52,052 nucleotides of DNA from Chloroflexota bacterium (GTDB lineage Bacteria > Chloroflexota > Anaerolineae > Aggregatilineales > Phototrophicaceae), in the NCBI GenBank assembly GCA_011523515.1, contig WTGO01000135.1, positions 1 to 52,052 of the forward strand, written 5' to 3'. A program made the position numbers and the translations under genes. Position 1 is the stretch's first letter. Each line of letters begins with the position of its first letter. The notes below the pieces were generated by a model, which saw nothing but the letters and a program-made list of their open reading frames with translations, was not told where the DNA came from and did not search any database. Shown in pieces: positions 16,488 through 25,877 of the stretch.

Positions 16488-17375
16488 TTAGCGCGTATTA
16501 CCGCCGGCGATGCGCAATACAGCGAATTCCCCACTGCTGAAGCGATTGTCCACGTAGAGATCGGGAAATGCCTGCAACCATCGCTCCATGATTCGGCCTT
16601 CGTGCTCTCGCAATGTATCGTCAAGCAAGATGACGGCGTCATCCGCCAGGCGGTCACGCAAGAGCGGCAAAGCCGGATAGCGGATCATGGGCGCAAGCCG
16701 GCCCGCCGGCCCATCCACAAAGAGCAAGTCAATCGGCGTATCTGAATCCAAATCTGGAATTGTGTACCAGGGATAGCTGTCACCGTCCAGCTCAACCGGA
16801 GTTAGCGGCGCGTCAAGCACTTGCGCGTACGCCCCCAGACTGTGCTCGGACAATAAACGTCGAGTCGCTGCCGCGCTTTCGTCATGGTTCTCCAATGCCT
16901 GCAGCTGGCCCGCGCCATTGGCTTCCAGCGCATACGCCATCAGCAGCGTGGATAAGCCGCTGCCCATCTCCAGCACGCGCTTTGGACGCTCGCTGCGGAT
17001 CAGCTCCCAGGCGGCGTTTAAGATGCCGGCGCGCGCTTCCATACCTCGGCGGAAAGCGAGCGGGCGCCGTGGCGAGATTCGGCTGCTCAACCAAATCAGT
17101 TGCTGCATTTCGTCATTGTAGCGCTCTAGCAGAGCCAGGTCTTGCCGCCGCTGCCGCCAAAATTCGCGGCGCAGAAATAACAGCAGGAATAGCAAGCCGG
17201 AACAGGTCAAGGCCGCGAGCGTGAACAGCGAAATGTGGATTCCCCATTCGGGCCAGCGGTCAAACAGGAAAACGGCGACGAAACACCAACCCAGCCACAG
17301 CGCAAGCGCGGCCAACAGGGGCGTGCCTCGGCGGCGCAGCTTTTCGCGCGACCTTTCGCCAGTAGCGACTTCCAT
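16488..17375 (-). CDS. Membrane-anchored class I SAM methyltransferase
   Basis: A 295-residue protein starting at ATG 17375. Two hydrophobic helices (about residues 20-40 and 48-70) precede a cytosolic class I methyltransferase domain: VLEMGSGLSTLLMAYAL is the SAM-binding glycine loop, LQALENHDE the acidic strand-2 end, and IDLLFVDGPAG the strand-4 region; the pattern fits Methyltransf_24-type proteins. The frame runs on upstream into the MetE-like gene, but that N-terminus is not protein-like. The acceptor is unknown. It lies 29 bases after the MetE-like gene and 114 bases before hisD on the same strand. Confidence 0.83.
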   Translation of the reverse strand: MEVATGERSREKLRRRGTPLLAALALWLGWCFVAVFLFDRWPEWGIHISLFTLAALTCSGLLFLLLFLRREFWRQRRQDLALLERYNDEMQQLIWLSSRISPRRPLAFRRGMEARAGILNAAWELIRSERPKRVLEMGSGLSTLLMAYALEANGAGQLQALENHDESAAATRRLLSEHSLGAYAQVLDAPLTPVELDGDSYPWYTIPDLDSDTPIDLLFVDGPAGRLAPMIRYPALPLLRDRLADDAVILLDDTLREHEGRIMERWLQAFPDLYVDNRFSSGEFAVLRIAGGNTR

Positions 17376-17404
17376 ACCGAGTCTCCAGTACGAAGTTGAA
17401 CGTA

Positions 17405-18553
17405 CTAGCGCCAGAGCCGCTCGCTGGCGATCCGGGCGCCTTCGGCCAGGGAGCGCAGCTTGGCGTAGGCGATATCGGGATGCACTGCCCCGAAGCCGGC
17501 GAATGTGCCGAAGCCGCAGTCGGTGCCAGCGATGACGCGCTCTTTGCCGACAATGTCGCTGAAGCGCTCGATGCGCTGCGCCACCAGCTCGGGATGTTCG
17601 ACGAAGTTTGTGGTGGTATCGAGCGTGCCGGGGATCAGGATCTTGTCGTCGGGGATGTTGGCATCGGCCCAGATCCGCCACTCGTGCTGGTGGCGCGGGT
17701 TGGCGCCTTCAAACTGCACGGCCTGCGGCTTGGCGGAGAGCACAATATCGATGATTTCGCGCAGGTCGACATCGTGATGATGCGGTCCCTCGTAATTGCC
17801 CCAGCACAAGTGCATACGCGCTTGATCAGCCGGCACGTTCTCCAGGGCATAGTTCAAGGCTTCGACTTGCGCCTGCGCCGCCTTCTTGAAGGTTGCGGTA
17901 TCGACATCGCGGAAGCGAATATGCCGGCCCATCGCCAGATCGGGGCAATCCACCTGCAGAATCAGGCCGGCTTGGGTGATCTTCTCGTATTCGACCTTCA
18001 TCACCGCGGCCAGCGCCGCCAAAAACTGTTCATCATTCGTGTAATACTCGTTGGGCTGGAAGACGGCGATGACGCCGGGCGAGGCCGAGTTCATGAAGGC
18101 TTCGGTCGCGCCGGCCGCCGCTTTGGCCGCCAGCAGATTCTCGATGTCTTTCTGCAGCGGCGACAAGTCTTTAATCGTGATGGCCTCGCGCACGACGGGA
18201 CGATGATACTTGGGCGTGCCGCCGGCGTCGGCCAGGCGCTGCTTGTAAGCCGGGAAGTCGTCCAGGTCTTTGGGCGTGGCGCGCGGGACCTCGTCAATCT
18301 CGAAGCCGGTGAAGCGGTGGCGTATGTAGGTGGCATAGCTGATCTTGCTCATCTCGCCATCGCTGATGATGTCGACGCCGGCCGCCACTTGCTTCGCCGC
18401 CACTTCTTGCACAGCCTGCTGCATGACCTGGTCGAATTCGGCCTGGTCGTATGCCCGGCCCTGGTCCTGCGCGAATAGCTGATCGACCACTGCCTGCGGC
18501 CGCGGCATGCTGCCAACGTGTGTGGTTAGAATACGGTCTGTGCTGGTCTGCAT
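17405..18553 (-). CDS. MetE-family (cobalamin-independent methionine synthase C-terminal-like) protein
   Basis: A 382-residue protein of the MetE C-terminal/UROD-like barrel family. THVGSMPRP at the N-terminus is the family start, and the zinc-ligand sites are visible as HLCWGNYEGPHHHD and GTDCGFGTF near the C-terminus. It lacks the N-terminal half of full MetE, so it is a single-domain enzyme of the type that transfers methyl or alkyl groups to or from a thiol. AAGGTG lies before the ATG at 18551-18553. It starts 22 bases after the cupin gene on the same strand, suggesting co-transcription. The substrate need not be homocysteine. Confidence 0.88.
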   Translation of the reverse strand: MQTSTDRILTTHVGSMPRPQAVVDQLFAQDQGRAYDQAEFDQVMQQAVQEVAAKQVAAGVDIISDGEMSKISYATYIRHRFTGFEIDEVPRATPKDLDDFPAYKQRLADAGGTPKYHRPVVREAITIKDLSPLQKDIENLLAAKAAAGATEAFMNSASPGVIAVFQPNEYYTNDEQFLAALAAVMKVEYEKITQAGLILQVDCPDLAMGRHIRFRDVDTATFKKAAQAQVEALNYALENVPADQARMHLCWGNYEGPHHHDVDLREIIDIVLSAKPQAVQFEGANPRHQHEWRIWADANIPDDKILIPGTLDTTTNFVEHPELVAQRIERFSDIVGKERVIAGTDCGFGTFAGFGAVHPDIAYAKLRSLAEGARIASERLWR

Positions 18554-18575
18554 AAGTACACCTTTGCCTTTTGGA

Positions 18576-19232
18576 TTAACGCGGCGGACGGAAATCTTTG
18601 AGATCAACACCGGCCAGATCACGAAAGGTCTTGAGCAGGTAGTCGTTCTGCCGCGCCTTTTGCGCTTCATAGTCGGGCGGGTGCACCATCTTGCCGCGCT
18701 CGTCGGCGGCGTATCCGTTGGCCGCAGCCGCCGATTCGATCTTGGGCGCCCAATAGGGATCTTTGCCCTCAAAGACCTCGTGCGGCTCCAATACGGCGTA
18801 GAACCAGCCGATAGAATCGCCGGAGTACTCGAAGCTGCGATACATGCCCGGTGGAAGTGATATCATATCCCATTCGTTCAGCACAAATTCGCCCTCGACC
18901 TTGTCCGGATCGTCCTCGTTTCCCCAGTAAAATGTAAAGGGTCCGGACAAGATAAAGAAAGACTCGGTGTAGTCATGCGTATGCCAAGCGGGCCCGCAGC
19001 CGGGCGGCGCCCAAGCCATGCCGATTTGATAGCGATGCGGCTCGGTGATGGCGCGCTGTATGCTGTAATCGGGGTTCTCGGCGGCGGTATCGCCGATGAC
19101 AGCGTAATTCATGCGCATATGCCCCGGCAGCATGCTGTCGATAAACATGATCGGGATGCCCTTGTCTTTGAGTTCTTCAAAGCGCATGACGCGCGCCGCC
19201 ATGCTCTCTTGCGTCTGCTTGGGATGCTCCAT
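18576..19232 (-). CDS. Cupin-domain protein
   Basis: A 218-residue protein with one clear cupin: WHTHDYTESFFILSG carries the His-x-His and Glu metal ligands, and LPPGMYRSFEY the second motif. Start chosen at ATG 19230-19232 because AGGAGGTG lies at ideal spacing; the longer frame has no ribosome site. The N-terminal 70 residues (MRFEELKDKGIPIMFIDSML) are outside the cupin core. It is probably the first gene of the cupin / MetE-like / methyltransferase run. Function unknown; possibly an isomerase or dioxygenase of a small metabolite. Confidence 0.86.
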   Translation of the reverse strand: MEHPKQTQESMAARVMRFEELKDKGIPIMFIDSMLPGHMRMNYAVIGDTAAENPDYSIQRAITEPHRYQIGMAWAPPGCGPAWHTHDYTESFFILSGPFTFYWGNEDDPDKVEGEFVLNEWDMISLPPGMYRSFEYSGDSIGWFYAVLEPHEVFEGKDPYWAPKIESAAAANGYAADERGKMVHPPDYEAQKARQNDYLLKTFRDLAGVDLKDFRPPR

Positions 19233-19552
19233 CGGGCTACACCTCCTGTTTACGTTGCGGGAAGCTAACCCCACCCCCGGCCCCTCCCGCCATCTCTATG
19301 TCGGGCATCCGACGAGTCAGGGAGGAGAGCGAACACCGCGTGATGCAAGGTGTTTTTCGTGGGCGGCGGCGTTGCCGCGCGCAAGTCTACACCAACTGGA
19401 TTAACGGATGCTGCTGGTTGAAGGCTACAGCTTAGCCAGGCCTTTGTCAATCAGCCGCTCGGCGGCAGCGAAGACAGCCGCCGGGCTCACACATACAATT
19501 CTGACGTCCTCGGCTACAGCATATGGTGGTGTGACTAGACAAGACGGCGGGC
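19233..19552. other. 320-base gap without a gene; degenerate inverted and C-rich sequence
   Basis: No convincing gene. 19261-19330 is C-rich (ccccacccccggcccctccc) and then returns a partial inverted arm (gggaggagag), which looks like an interspersed intergenic repeat. 19332-19354 has a short hairpin (AACACC/GGTGTT) followed by Ts. 19425-19535 on the minus strand reads VRIVCVSPAAVFAAAERLIDKGL before a stop; this could be the tail of a lost gene but is too short to judge. Confidence 0.4.
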
Positions 19553-20302
19553 TTACTTGCGCGCGACGATCAGGGTCGAATAGTTGAAGAGCCAGGGCAG
19601 CAGGCTTCGTAGCAACGCGCCCAGCCCTTCCGCCAGCGGGCTGGTGCGATAGTAGCCGGGCGCGCGGAAAGGACCACCCAGCTGCCACAGGGTGAATGAG
19701 TGGCTGGTGGGCTGCGCCAATTCCAGGCGGAAGCCGGCTTCCGTCACGACATCGCGCAACTGCCGCCGCGTGTACGCGCTTTCGTAGAAGGCGTCGTCGG
19801 TCAGGGGCCCGGCGCCGGTCAGTCTGCGCCGCCATTGCACCAAGTTGTGAATGAGATTGGGATAGGGAACGGTCAGGACGAGGACGCCGCCCGGCTTTAT
19901 CACGCGGTAGGCTTCTTGCAGCGCGGGCAGCATGCCCCCCTCAAAATGCTCCAGCACGCCGAAGGACAAGTAACTGCCGAAGCAGTTTCTGACGTAGGGC
20001 AATTGGTGCACATCGCCCGCGGCCAGCGGCAGCGATTCGTCGTAACGCCGTGACGACAGCAAGGCGTTGAGGGCGTAATCCAGACCGTGAACGTTGTAGC
20101 CGCGCTGGCGCAGCGCAATGACGATAGCGCTTAAGCCGCTGCCCGCTTCCAGGTGAATGTCATGTTTGATGAGATATGGCAAATAGGCGTCAATCGTTGC
20201 CTGCGCGCGCGCATAAGCGGCCGCCTCCAGCTCGACCTGGATGGATGCCTCGTCCCAGATGTCTTCCCAGGCGCGGCGCGTGCTTTCGTATCGATCAGGC
20301 AT
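19553..20302 (-). CDS. Class I SAM-dependent methyltransferase
   Basis: A 249-residue protein. HLEAGSGLSAIVIALRQRGYNVHGLDYA is the SAM loop and acidic strand end, LPYVRNCFGSYLSFGVLEHFEGG the post-II and motif-III region, and VIKPGGVLVLTVPYP motif IV, all typical of Methyltransf_11-type enzymes. The region after residue 150 (a long aromatic-rich segment) may bind the acceptor, which is unknown. GGAGCATC precedes the ATG at 20302. Its stop is 251 bases from any minus-strand gene downstream, so it ends its own transcript. Confidence 0.9.
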   Translation of the reverse strand: MPDRYESTRRAWEDIWDEASIQVELEAAAYARAQATIDAYLPYLIKHDIHLEAGSGLSAIVIALRQRGYNVHGLDYALNALLSSRRYDESLPLAAGDVHQLPYVRNCFGSYLSFGVLEHFEGGMLPALQEAYRVIKPGGVLVLTVPYPNLIHNLVQWRRRLTGAGPLTDDAFYESAYTRRQLRDVVTEAGFRLELAQPTSHSFTLWQLGGPFRAPGYYRTSPLAEGLGALLRSLLPWLFNYSTLIVARK

Positions 20303-20380
20303 GATGCTCCGCTATTTCTCGTTGCTGACGTTCTCTACACACAGTGCCGCCGGGCTGCTCAGACTGAAACATGTCGGCGC

Positions 20381-21727
20381 CTAAATCGCAGATGTATGGA
20401 CATCCCAGATTAACATGCACTCGCCGACCAGCATCAGCGAAACCGCCATCAGAATCGTGCCCGTCTCGCCGGCCAACGAGCGCGCAAGCTCCAGCGCTTC
20501 GCTTAATTTGTAGGTATGACACTGCTCGCTTGTGAGTCCACAGGCAGCGTCCAGCGCCGCACTGCGATCCGGGAAACGCGTATTGGGATTGATGTCGGTC
20601 TCGGTGATGATCAGCGCCTGGCTGACCGCGCCCATCACACGATACACGCCGGCGTAGTCGCGGTCGCGCGGCACTCCGACGATGGAGATCACCGGCTGCC
20701 GCAGGCGCGGCGCAACGCTGGCCAGGAATGACTGCGCCGAGCGCCGGGTGATCGCGCCATCGACGTAGACAGCAGGGGCCTCATCCAGCTGCTGAACGCG
20801 GCCCGGCCAGCGGACGGCGCTTAAGCCACGGCGAATCGTCTCCTTATATGCAGCGGGCAGCGCGCCGCTGCTTTTGCGCAGCAGTTCCACCGCGCGGATG
20901 GCCAGCGTGGCGTTCTCGATTTGATAGCGCCCTAGCAGCGGCAGCGTCAACTCGCCATAGGGCGGTAAGCGCAGGTGCTGGCCGTCGGCGCTATCCGCCA
21001 GCCACTCTCCCATGTCAGCGTCCGAGAGGCATATCAAGTCCGCCGCCTGCTTATCGGCTTCGCGCCGCAGTTCCGCCAGCGCGTCCGGCGCTTGCGGCAG
21101 GCTGATGGCGGCGCCCCCCGCCTTGATAATGCCGGCTTTGTGCCAAGCGATACGCCCCAGCGTGTCACCCAGCAGTGCAGTATGCTCGAGCATGACGGGC
21201 GCGAAGACCGACAGCCGATTGGGCACGACCGCTATATCGTCGAAACGGCCGCCGCGCCCGACTTCGAGCACAGCCAAGTCTACGCCCATCTCGTCGAAAT
21301 ACCGCAAGGCGATGGCCAGGAAGATGCCCTGCGGGCTGAGATAATGCGCCGCGTCCAACCTGCCAAGTATGCCGTCGATGGCCGGCCGCAGGTCGCCCAG
21401 AATGCCCAGGAAGCGATCGGTCGGGATCATGCGACCGTCGACGCGGATGCGCTCGTTCCAATGCACCAGATGCGGGCTGGTGACGGTACCGACGCGGCGT
21501 CCCTGGGCTTGCAGCAGCTTGGCCATGATGGCGGTCACGGAGCCTTTACCTCGGCTGCCGGTCACCACGACATAATCGCGCTCGCGATGCAGCAGGCCCG
21601 CCCCGGCGAGGAGACTGCGCGTCGGCGCAGTGTCGCGTGTATATTCGTCGAGCCCGCGCGGCGCGGCATCCAGCCGGCGGCGGGTGCGAAAGATGTAGCG
21701 TATAGCCGCATCCATATCGTCGAACAT
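20381..21727 (-). CDS. folC: Folylpolyglutamate synthase / dihydrofolate synthase family (Mur ligase superfamily)
   Basis: A 448-residue protein of the FolC family, which ligates glutamate to folates with ATP. The P-loop reads VVTGSRGKGSVTAIMAKLL (usual GTNGKGS changed to GSRGKGS), SPHLVHWNERI is the family signature, RFDDIAVV the middle region, and IISIVGVP-like strand the C-terminal domain start. The start at ATG 21727 has AGGACC upstream. The usual folate-specific cysteine or lysine features are not obvious, so a related substrate is possible. It is divergent from the flippase gene across 203 bases. Confidence 0.85.
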   Translation of the reverse strand: MFDDMDAAIRYIFRTRRRLDAAPRGLDEYTRDTAPTRSLLAGAGLLHRERDYVVVTGSRGKGSVTAIMAKLLQAQGRRVGTVTSPHLVHWNERIRVDGRMIPTDRFLGILGDLRPAIDGILGRLDAAHYLSPQGIFLAIALRYFDEMGVDLAVLEVGRGGRFDDIAVVPNRLSVFAPVMLEHTALLGDTLGRIAWHKAGIIKAGGAAISLPQAPDALAELRREADKQAADLICLSDADMGEWLADSADGQHLRLPPYGELTLPLLGRYQIENATLAIRAVELLRKSSGALPAAYKETIRRGLSAVRWPGRVQQLDEAPAVYVDGAITRRSAQSFLASVAPRLRQPVISIVGVPRDRDYAGVYRVMGAVSQALIITETDINPNTRFPDRSAALDAACGLTSEQCHTYKLSEALELARSLAGETGTILMAVSLMLVGECMLIWDVHTSAI

Positions 21728-21930
21728 GGGCGTCGGTCCTGATCTTCCAATGCGCCAATCATAACGAAAGACCAGACGCTTCCCTAGTGGATTCCATAGC
21801 AATCAACAGTTCGGCATGTCGACGACCGCGACCCGTCAGACGCCCTGACCAACGGTAGCCATTGCCCCTGTGTAAATACGCGCCTTTGGGCTAGATTTTG
21901 CCTTGTAGATCCCCTAGGAGCTTGACCGCC

Positions 21931-23442
21931 ATGACCGAATCCGCCGGGCTCTCCGGCGTCGATGCCAAGCGCGCGGCGCGCAACGTCAGCGTGCTGATGT
22001 TGGCCAGCGTCATCAGCAAGGGCGCGCTCTACCTCTGGCAGATCGCGCTGTCGGTGCTGCTGGGACCCAGCGAATACGGCATCTACGGCACAATCGGCGG
22101 CATGATGGTGACCGCCGCCTCGGTCGCCAGCTTCGGCATGGGCTTGATCGTAATTCGCGATGTGGCGCGCGAGCCGCAAAAGGCCGGACAATACTGGACT
22201 TCCATGCTCTTCGCGCAGACCTTGCTGGCATTACTCGCCTACATCGGCATGAATGGCTTCGCGATCGGCTACAGCGAGACTCTACGTGGATTCGCGGCGC
22301 TGGCCGGCATCAACCTCTTCATCGATCTCTTCGGCAATATGGGTTACGACCTGCTGGTGGCGCGGGAGAAGCTGGTCAAAACCTCGCTGGTGGAGATCGT
22401 GCATATTTTCCTGCGCATCGCGCTGGCCTGGCTGGCGTTGACGGCCGGCTGGGGGCTGCTCGGCGTATATGGCGCGGCGATCCTAACGGGAGCGCTCCGC
22501 TCCTTCGCGCTGGTCGGCTTGAACCTGCGCGCCGGCATCCGCCCGGAGTTCCCTTTCGACTGGGGGACGGCCAAACCGCTGCTCATCAACAGCGCGCCCC
22601 TAGCGCTCTCCGCCTTCTTGACCCTGGCTTACAATCACTCCGACAAGCTCTTGACCACCGGCATCCTCAGCGAGCGGATCACCGGTTATTTGACCGCCGC
22701 CTTTGTCATCAACTTCGGTGTTATCGAATTGCTCAGCGTCTCGGTGCTGGTCGCCGCCTATCCCCTGCTCTCGCGCTATTATGACGACGGGCGCAATCCC
22801 TTCTTTGGCTTCATGGTCGAGAAGCTGGCGCTTTACATGATTCTGGTTGCCCTGCCGATGGCCTTGAGCGTCAGCATCCTGGCCGACAGAATCATGATCC
22901 CACTTCTGGGCGAAGCCTACGCGCCTTCTGCCGGCATTCTGCGCATCCTGATTTGGTACACCGGCATCACCATCGTCGGCAACGTCTTCAGCCAGGGTCT
23001 GCTGGTGCAGAATCGCCAGCGCCGACTGCTGCTGATACGCGGGTCAAGCCTGGCGCTGAATATCACGCTGACCGCCCTGCTGCTGCTCAATTGGCGCGAC
23101 CCGCGCGGCGCCGTCATCGCCTCCATCATCGGCGAAATCCTGGTGCTGATTATGCTGCTGAAGACCTTCCGCGCACTGGGCTGGCAGCCCAAACGCATCG
23201 CCATCAGCGCCGCCCGAGCGGCTGTCGCTGTCGTTCCCGCGGCACTGGTGATGCTGGCGCTGCGGGATCAGTTTATCGCGCTGCCGTTGCTCGGCGGGCT
23301 GAGCGTCTATATCGGCGGCGTCGTGTTGACGCGCGTATTGAGCGCCGAAGATTGGGATCTAATTTACCGGCTGGCCTCGACTATGCCGGGCGCGGCGCTG
23401 ATAGGGCGCTTTTGGAAGCGCAATGTGGACCTGAGCTGGTGA
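21931..23442 (+). CDS. Polysaccharide flippase (Wzx/MOP-type)
   Basis: A 503-residue polytopic membrane protein with about 12-14 hydrophobic helices. RNVSVLMLASVISKGALYLWQIALSVLLGPSEYGIY is the typical start of Wzx/RfbX-type lipid-linked sugar flippases. AGGAG stands ten bases before the ATG at 21931. The glycosyltransferase gene follows after four bases, so the pair probably builds and exports a surface glycan. There is no polymerase or ligase gene nearby. Confidence 0.9.
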   Translation: MTESAGLSGVDAKRAARNVSVLMLASVISKGALYLWQIALSVLLGPSEYGIYGTIGGMMVTAASVASFGMGLIVIRDVAREPQKAGQYWTSMLFAQTLLALLAYIGMNGFAIGYSETLRGFAALAGINLFIDLFGNMGYDLLVAREKLVKTSLVEIVHIFLRIALAWLALTAGWGLLGVYGAAILTGALRSFALVGLNLRAGIRPEFPFDWGTAKPLLINSAPLALSAFLTLAYNHSDKLLTTGILSERITGYLTAAFVINFGVIELLSVSVLVAAYPLLSRYYDDGRNPFFGFMVEKLALYMILVALPMALSVSILADRIMIPLLGEAYAPSAGILRILIWYTGITIVGNVFSQGLLVQNRQRRLLLIRGSSLALNITLTALLLLNWRDPRGAVIASIIGEILVLIMLLKTFRALGWQPKRIAISAARAAVAVVPAALVMLALRDQFIALPLLGGLSVYIGGVVLTRVLSAEDWDLIYRLASTMPGAALIGRFWKRNVDLSW

Positions 23443-23446
23443 CGGC

Positions 23447-24616
23447 ATGCGCATTCTGCATCTGACGCCCTACTATGCGCCCGCCTACGCTTTCGGCGGC
23501 GTTGTGCGGTCGGTGGAAGGCATGGCAACGTCCTTGAGCGCGCGCGGGCATGAGATTGCTGTCCTGACCACTGACGCGCTCGACCAACGGCAGCGCTACC
23601 ACGGCCCGGCGGATAAGATGATCGACGGCGTGCGCGTCCTGCGGCGTTCGAACATCCTGCCCGGGCTGCGCGGACGTCTGAACCTGTCCACTCCGCGCGG
23701 CATGAAGCAGGCGGCGGAAGCCATTGCGCCAACCGTCGATGTCGTACATATCCACGAATTTCGTACACTGGAAAACTTGCTGGTGGCGCCGGTCGCTCAG
23801 CGGCTGGGCAAGCCGATTGTGCTGTCGCCGCATGGCACGCTCAACCTGGAAACCGGCCGCGGCGGATTGAAGACTGCCTGGGACCGCCTGCTCAGCCCGG
23901 GTCTGGCCTTGCGCGTTGATCATGTCGTCGCCCTGTCCCAAGCCGAGCGGGCTGAGGCAGAAACCCTGTGGCGCGGCTTCGGCAGGCGGCAGCGCCCTAC
24001 CCGTTTCAGTGTCATCCCCAACGGAGTCGCCGCAATCGAATTCGACCGGCGCCAGCTGTCTGTGGACTTTCGCGAGCGCTACCAACTGGGCGATGCGCCG
24101 ACCGTTCTTTTCATGGGGCGCCTGCAAAAGCGCAAAGGCGTTGACGTGCTGATTGAGGCATTCAAGGCCGCCGGCGTCGAGGGCGCGCGCTTGCTGATTG
24201 TCGGTCCGGACGAGGGTATGCTGTCGAGGCTGACTGCGCTGGCGGATGGCGACCCGCGTATTGTCTTCACCGGTTACCTGGCGGGCGATGCGCGTCTGGG
24301 CGCGCTGGCGGCGAGCGATGTATTCGCGCTGCCGGCCACAGGCGAAGGTCAACCGATGGCGGCGCTGGAGGCGATGGCGGCGGGTTTGCCGGTGGTCTTG
24401 TCGCCGGGCTGTAACTTGCACGAGGCGGCTGAGTTCGGCGGGGGCTTCGAGGTCGAGGCGTCCGCATCGGCCTTCGCAGAGAAGCTGGGCCCGCTGCTGA
24501 GAGATGCACAGTTGCGCGAGGCGATGGGGCGGCGCGCGCGGCGGCTGGTCGCAGAGCGGTACGCTTGGGACGGTATCGCGCAGCGCCTGGAGGACTTGTA
24601 CGCGAGCCTGCTGTAA
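23447..24616 (+). CDS. Glycosyltransferase family 4 protein
   Basis: A 389-residue GT-B enzyme: N-terminal MRILHLTPYYAPAYAFGG, central SVIPNGVAAIEFD, LFMGRLQKRKGVDVLIEAF, LLIVGPDEG and the donor-site ALPATGEGQPMAALEAMAAGLPVV with the expected EGQPM...EAMAAG nucleotide-sugar motif. It retains a nucleotide-sugar donor; the acceptor is unknown. It is translated immediately after the flippase gene. Confidence 0.95.
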   Translation: MRILHLTPYYAPAYAFGGVVRSVEGMATSLSARGHEIAVLTTDALDQRQRYHGPADKMIDGVRVLRRSNILPGLRGRLNLSTPRGMKQAAEAIAPTVDVVHIHEFRTLENLLVAPVAQRLGKPIVLSPHGTLNLETGRGGLKTAWDRLLSPGLALRVDHVVALSQAERAEAETLWRGFGRRQRPTRFSVIPNGVAAIEFDRRQLSVDFRERYQLGDAPTVLFMGRLQKRKGVDVLIEAFKAAGVEGARLLIVGPDEGMLSRLTALADGDPRIVFTGYLAGDARLGALAASDVFALPATGEGQPMAALEAMAAGLPVVLSPGCNLHEAAEFGGGFEVEASASAFAEKLGPLLRDAQLREAMGRRARRLVAERYAWDGIAQRLEDLYASLL

Positions 24617-24652
24617 CCGTGCTGCGCTCTACTTATGTGACAGCGATTTGCG

Positions 24653-24680
24653 TTGATTTTTTGCCCGGAAATGGTAAACT
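24653..24680 (+). promoter_or_regulatory. Promoter with inverted repeat upstream of the XRE-ImmA gene
   Basis: TTGATT (24653-24658) and TAAACT (24675-24680) are spaced 16 bases. Arms CGTTGA (24651-24656) and TCAACG (24683-24688) are perfect inverted repeats that bracket the promoter, suggesting autorepression by the HTH protein downstream. Confidence 0.5.
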
Positions 24681-24705
24681 TGTCAACGAGACGAGGAGGT
24701 GAGGC

Positions 24706-25875
24706 ATGATCGGGGCACGGCTCAAGCAGGCGCGTTTGTTGGCGGGAATGACGCAGTCGGAACTCGCCAGCGCGTTGGGCGAGAATGGCTTGAAGATAAC
24801 GGCTGCGGCAATTTCAAAGTATGAAAGGGAAAAGAGCTATCCGAGTGCTCAATTCATGTTGCTTGGCGCCCAAGTTCTTGAAGTGCCGAGCTCTTACTTT
24901 TTGCGTCAGCCTACAAGGTCTGTCGAATGGATAGGGTTTCGCTGTCGGGCAAGATTAGGCGAAAGCGCGCGCAATATAATCAAAGCTTATGCTGCGGATA
25001 GAGCTGAAGCGCAGTCGGAATTAAGAGACCTGCTACATCCTGAAAGAGACTTCGACTTTCCGTCCATACCGGTTTCGAGCCTGGAGGACGCAGAACGCGC
25101 AGCCGAGAAATTGCGCGATTTATGGGACGTCGGCGATCGACCGCTAGACAATCTTGTGCAAATGGCAGAGGACCGAGAAGTCATCGTTATAGACTGGGCA
25201 GACAAAACTGAACTATTCGATGGTCTGTCAGGTTGGTGCGGAGATCGACCGGTGACAGCCATAAATTCGCAGTTTCCTCTTGATCGCCGTCGGCTCACTC
25301 TTGCTCACGAAATTGGGCACTTGGTCATGGACACCAGCTTCAGTCCCGATGTTGATGACGAGGCGCTCGCATTTCGATTTGCCGCCGCGCTGTTAGTCCC
25401 GGGGCCTCACGTCTCAAAAGAACTCCCAGACAAGACACGCTACTTGAGTTGGGACGAACTCAAGGTTCTAAAGCGGAAATACGGTCTAAGCATCTCCGCC
25501 TGGGTGAGACGGGCATTCGACCAAAATGTAATCTCATACTCAACATATAAAGCAATGAATATTGAATACAGGACTCGCGGCTGGCACCGAGGGGAGCCAG
25601 AGCAATATATTGGAGATGAAGAACCGCTACTGTTGAAACAAATGGCCGGGCGTGCAATTGCCGAAGGTTTAGTTGCGCCGGATAAGTATTCACATTTGCA
25701 ATTGACTAATGCAGGTTCAGACGAAGACATTTTGCCTCGAGGTGAATTTCCTTCTGCCACTGATCTGTTGGAAATGGACGAGGAAGAGCGTCAAAGATGG
25801 ATAGGACAGATGTTCAAATGGGCTGAAAATGTTGATTTTGAAGTCTTTGAAGCTTACGGCGAGGAAGATTTCTAG
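24706..25875 (+). CDS. XRE-family HTH fused to ImmA/IrrE-type metallopeptidase
   Basis: A 389-residue protein. Residues 3-65 are an XRE helix-turn-helix (RLKQARLLAGMTQSELASAL). Residues 150-235 are a COG2856/ImmA-type zinc peptidase: LAHEIGHLVMD gives H201, E202, H205, with an acidic ligand near E219 (DDEALAFRFAAALLVP). ImmA proteins cleave repressors; fused forms can act as both sensor and regulator. AGGAGGTGAGGC precedes the ATG, one of the strongest ribosome sites here. The stop is two bases before the MazF-type gene. The region is A+T-richer than its neighbours, consistent with transfer. Confidence 0.92.
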   Translation: MIGARLKQARLLAGMTQSELASALGENGLKITAAAISKYEREKSYPSAQFMLLGAQVLEVPSSYFLRQPTRSVEWIGFRCRARLGESARNIIKAYAADRAEAQSELRDLLHPERDFDFPSIPVSSLEDAERAAEKLRDLWDVGDRPLDNLVQMAEDREVIVIDWADKTELFDGLSGWCGDRPVTAINSQFPLDRRRLTLAHEIGHLVMDTSFSPDVDDEALAFRFAAALLVPGPHVSKELPDKTRYLSWDELKVLKRKYGLSISAWVRRAFDQNVISYSTYKAMNIEYRTRGWHRGEPEQYIGDEEPLLLKQMAGRAIAEGLVAPDKYSHLQLTNAGSDEDILPRGEFPSATDLLEMDEEERQRWIGQMFKWAENVDFEVFEAYGEEDF

Positions 25876-25877
25876 CC

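Noticed and set aside
17396..18478. 360-codon + strand frame opposite the MetE-like gene
   Set aside because: Shadow; no ribosome site.
19425..19535. Lost-gene tail (VRIVCVSPAAVFAAAERLIDKGL) on the minus strand
   Set aside because: About 35 codons with no start and no definite family; noted within the intergenic entry only.
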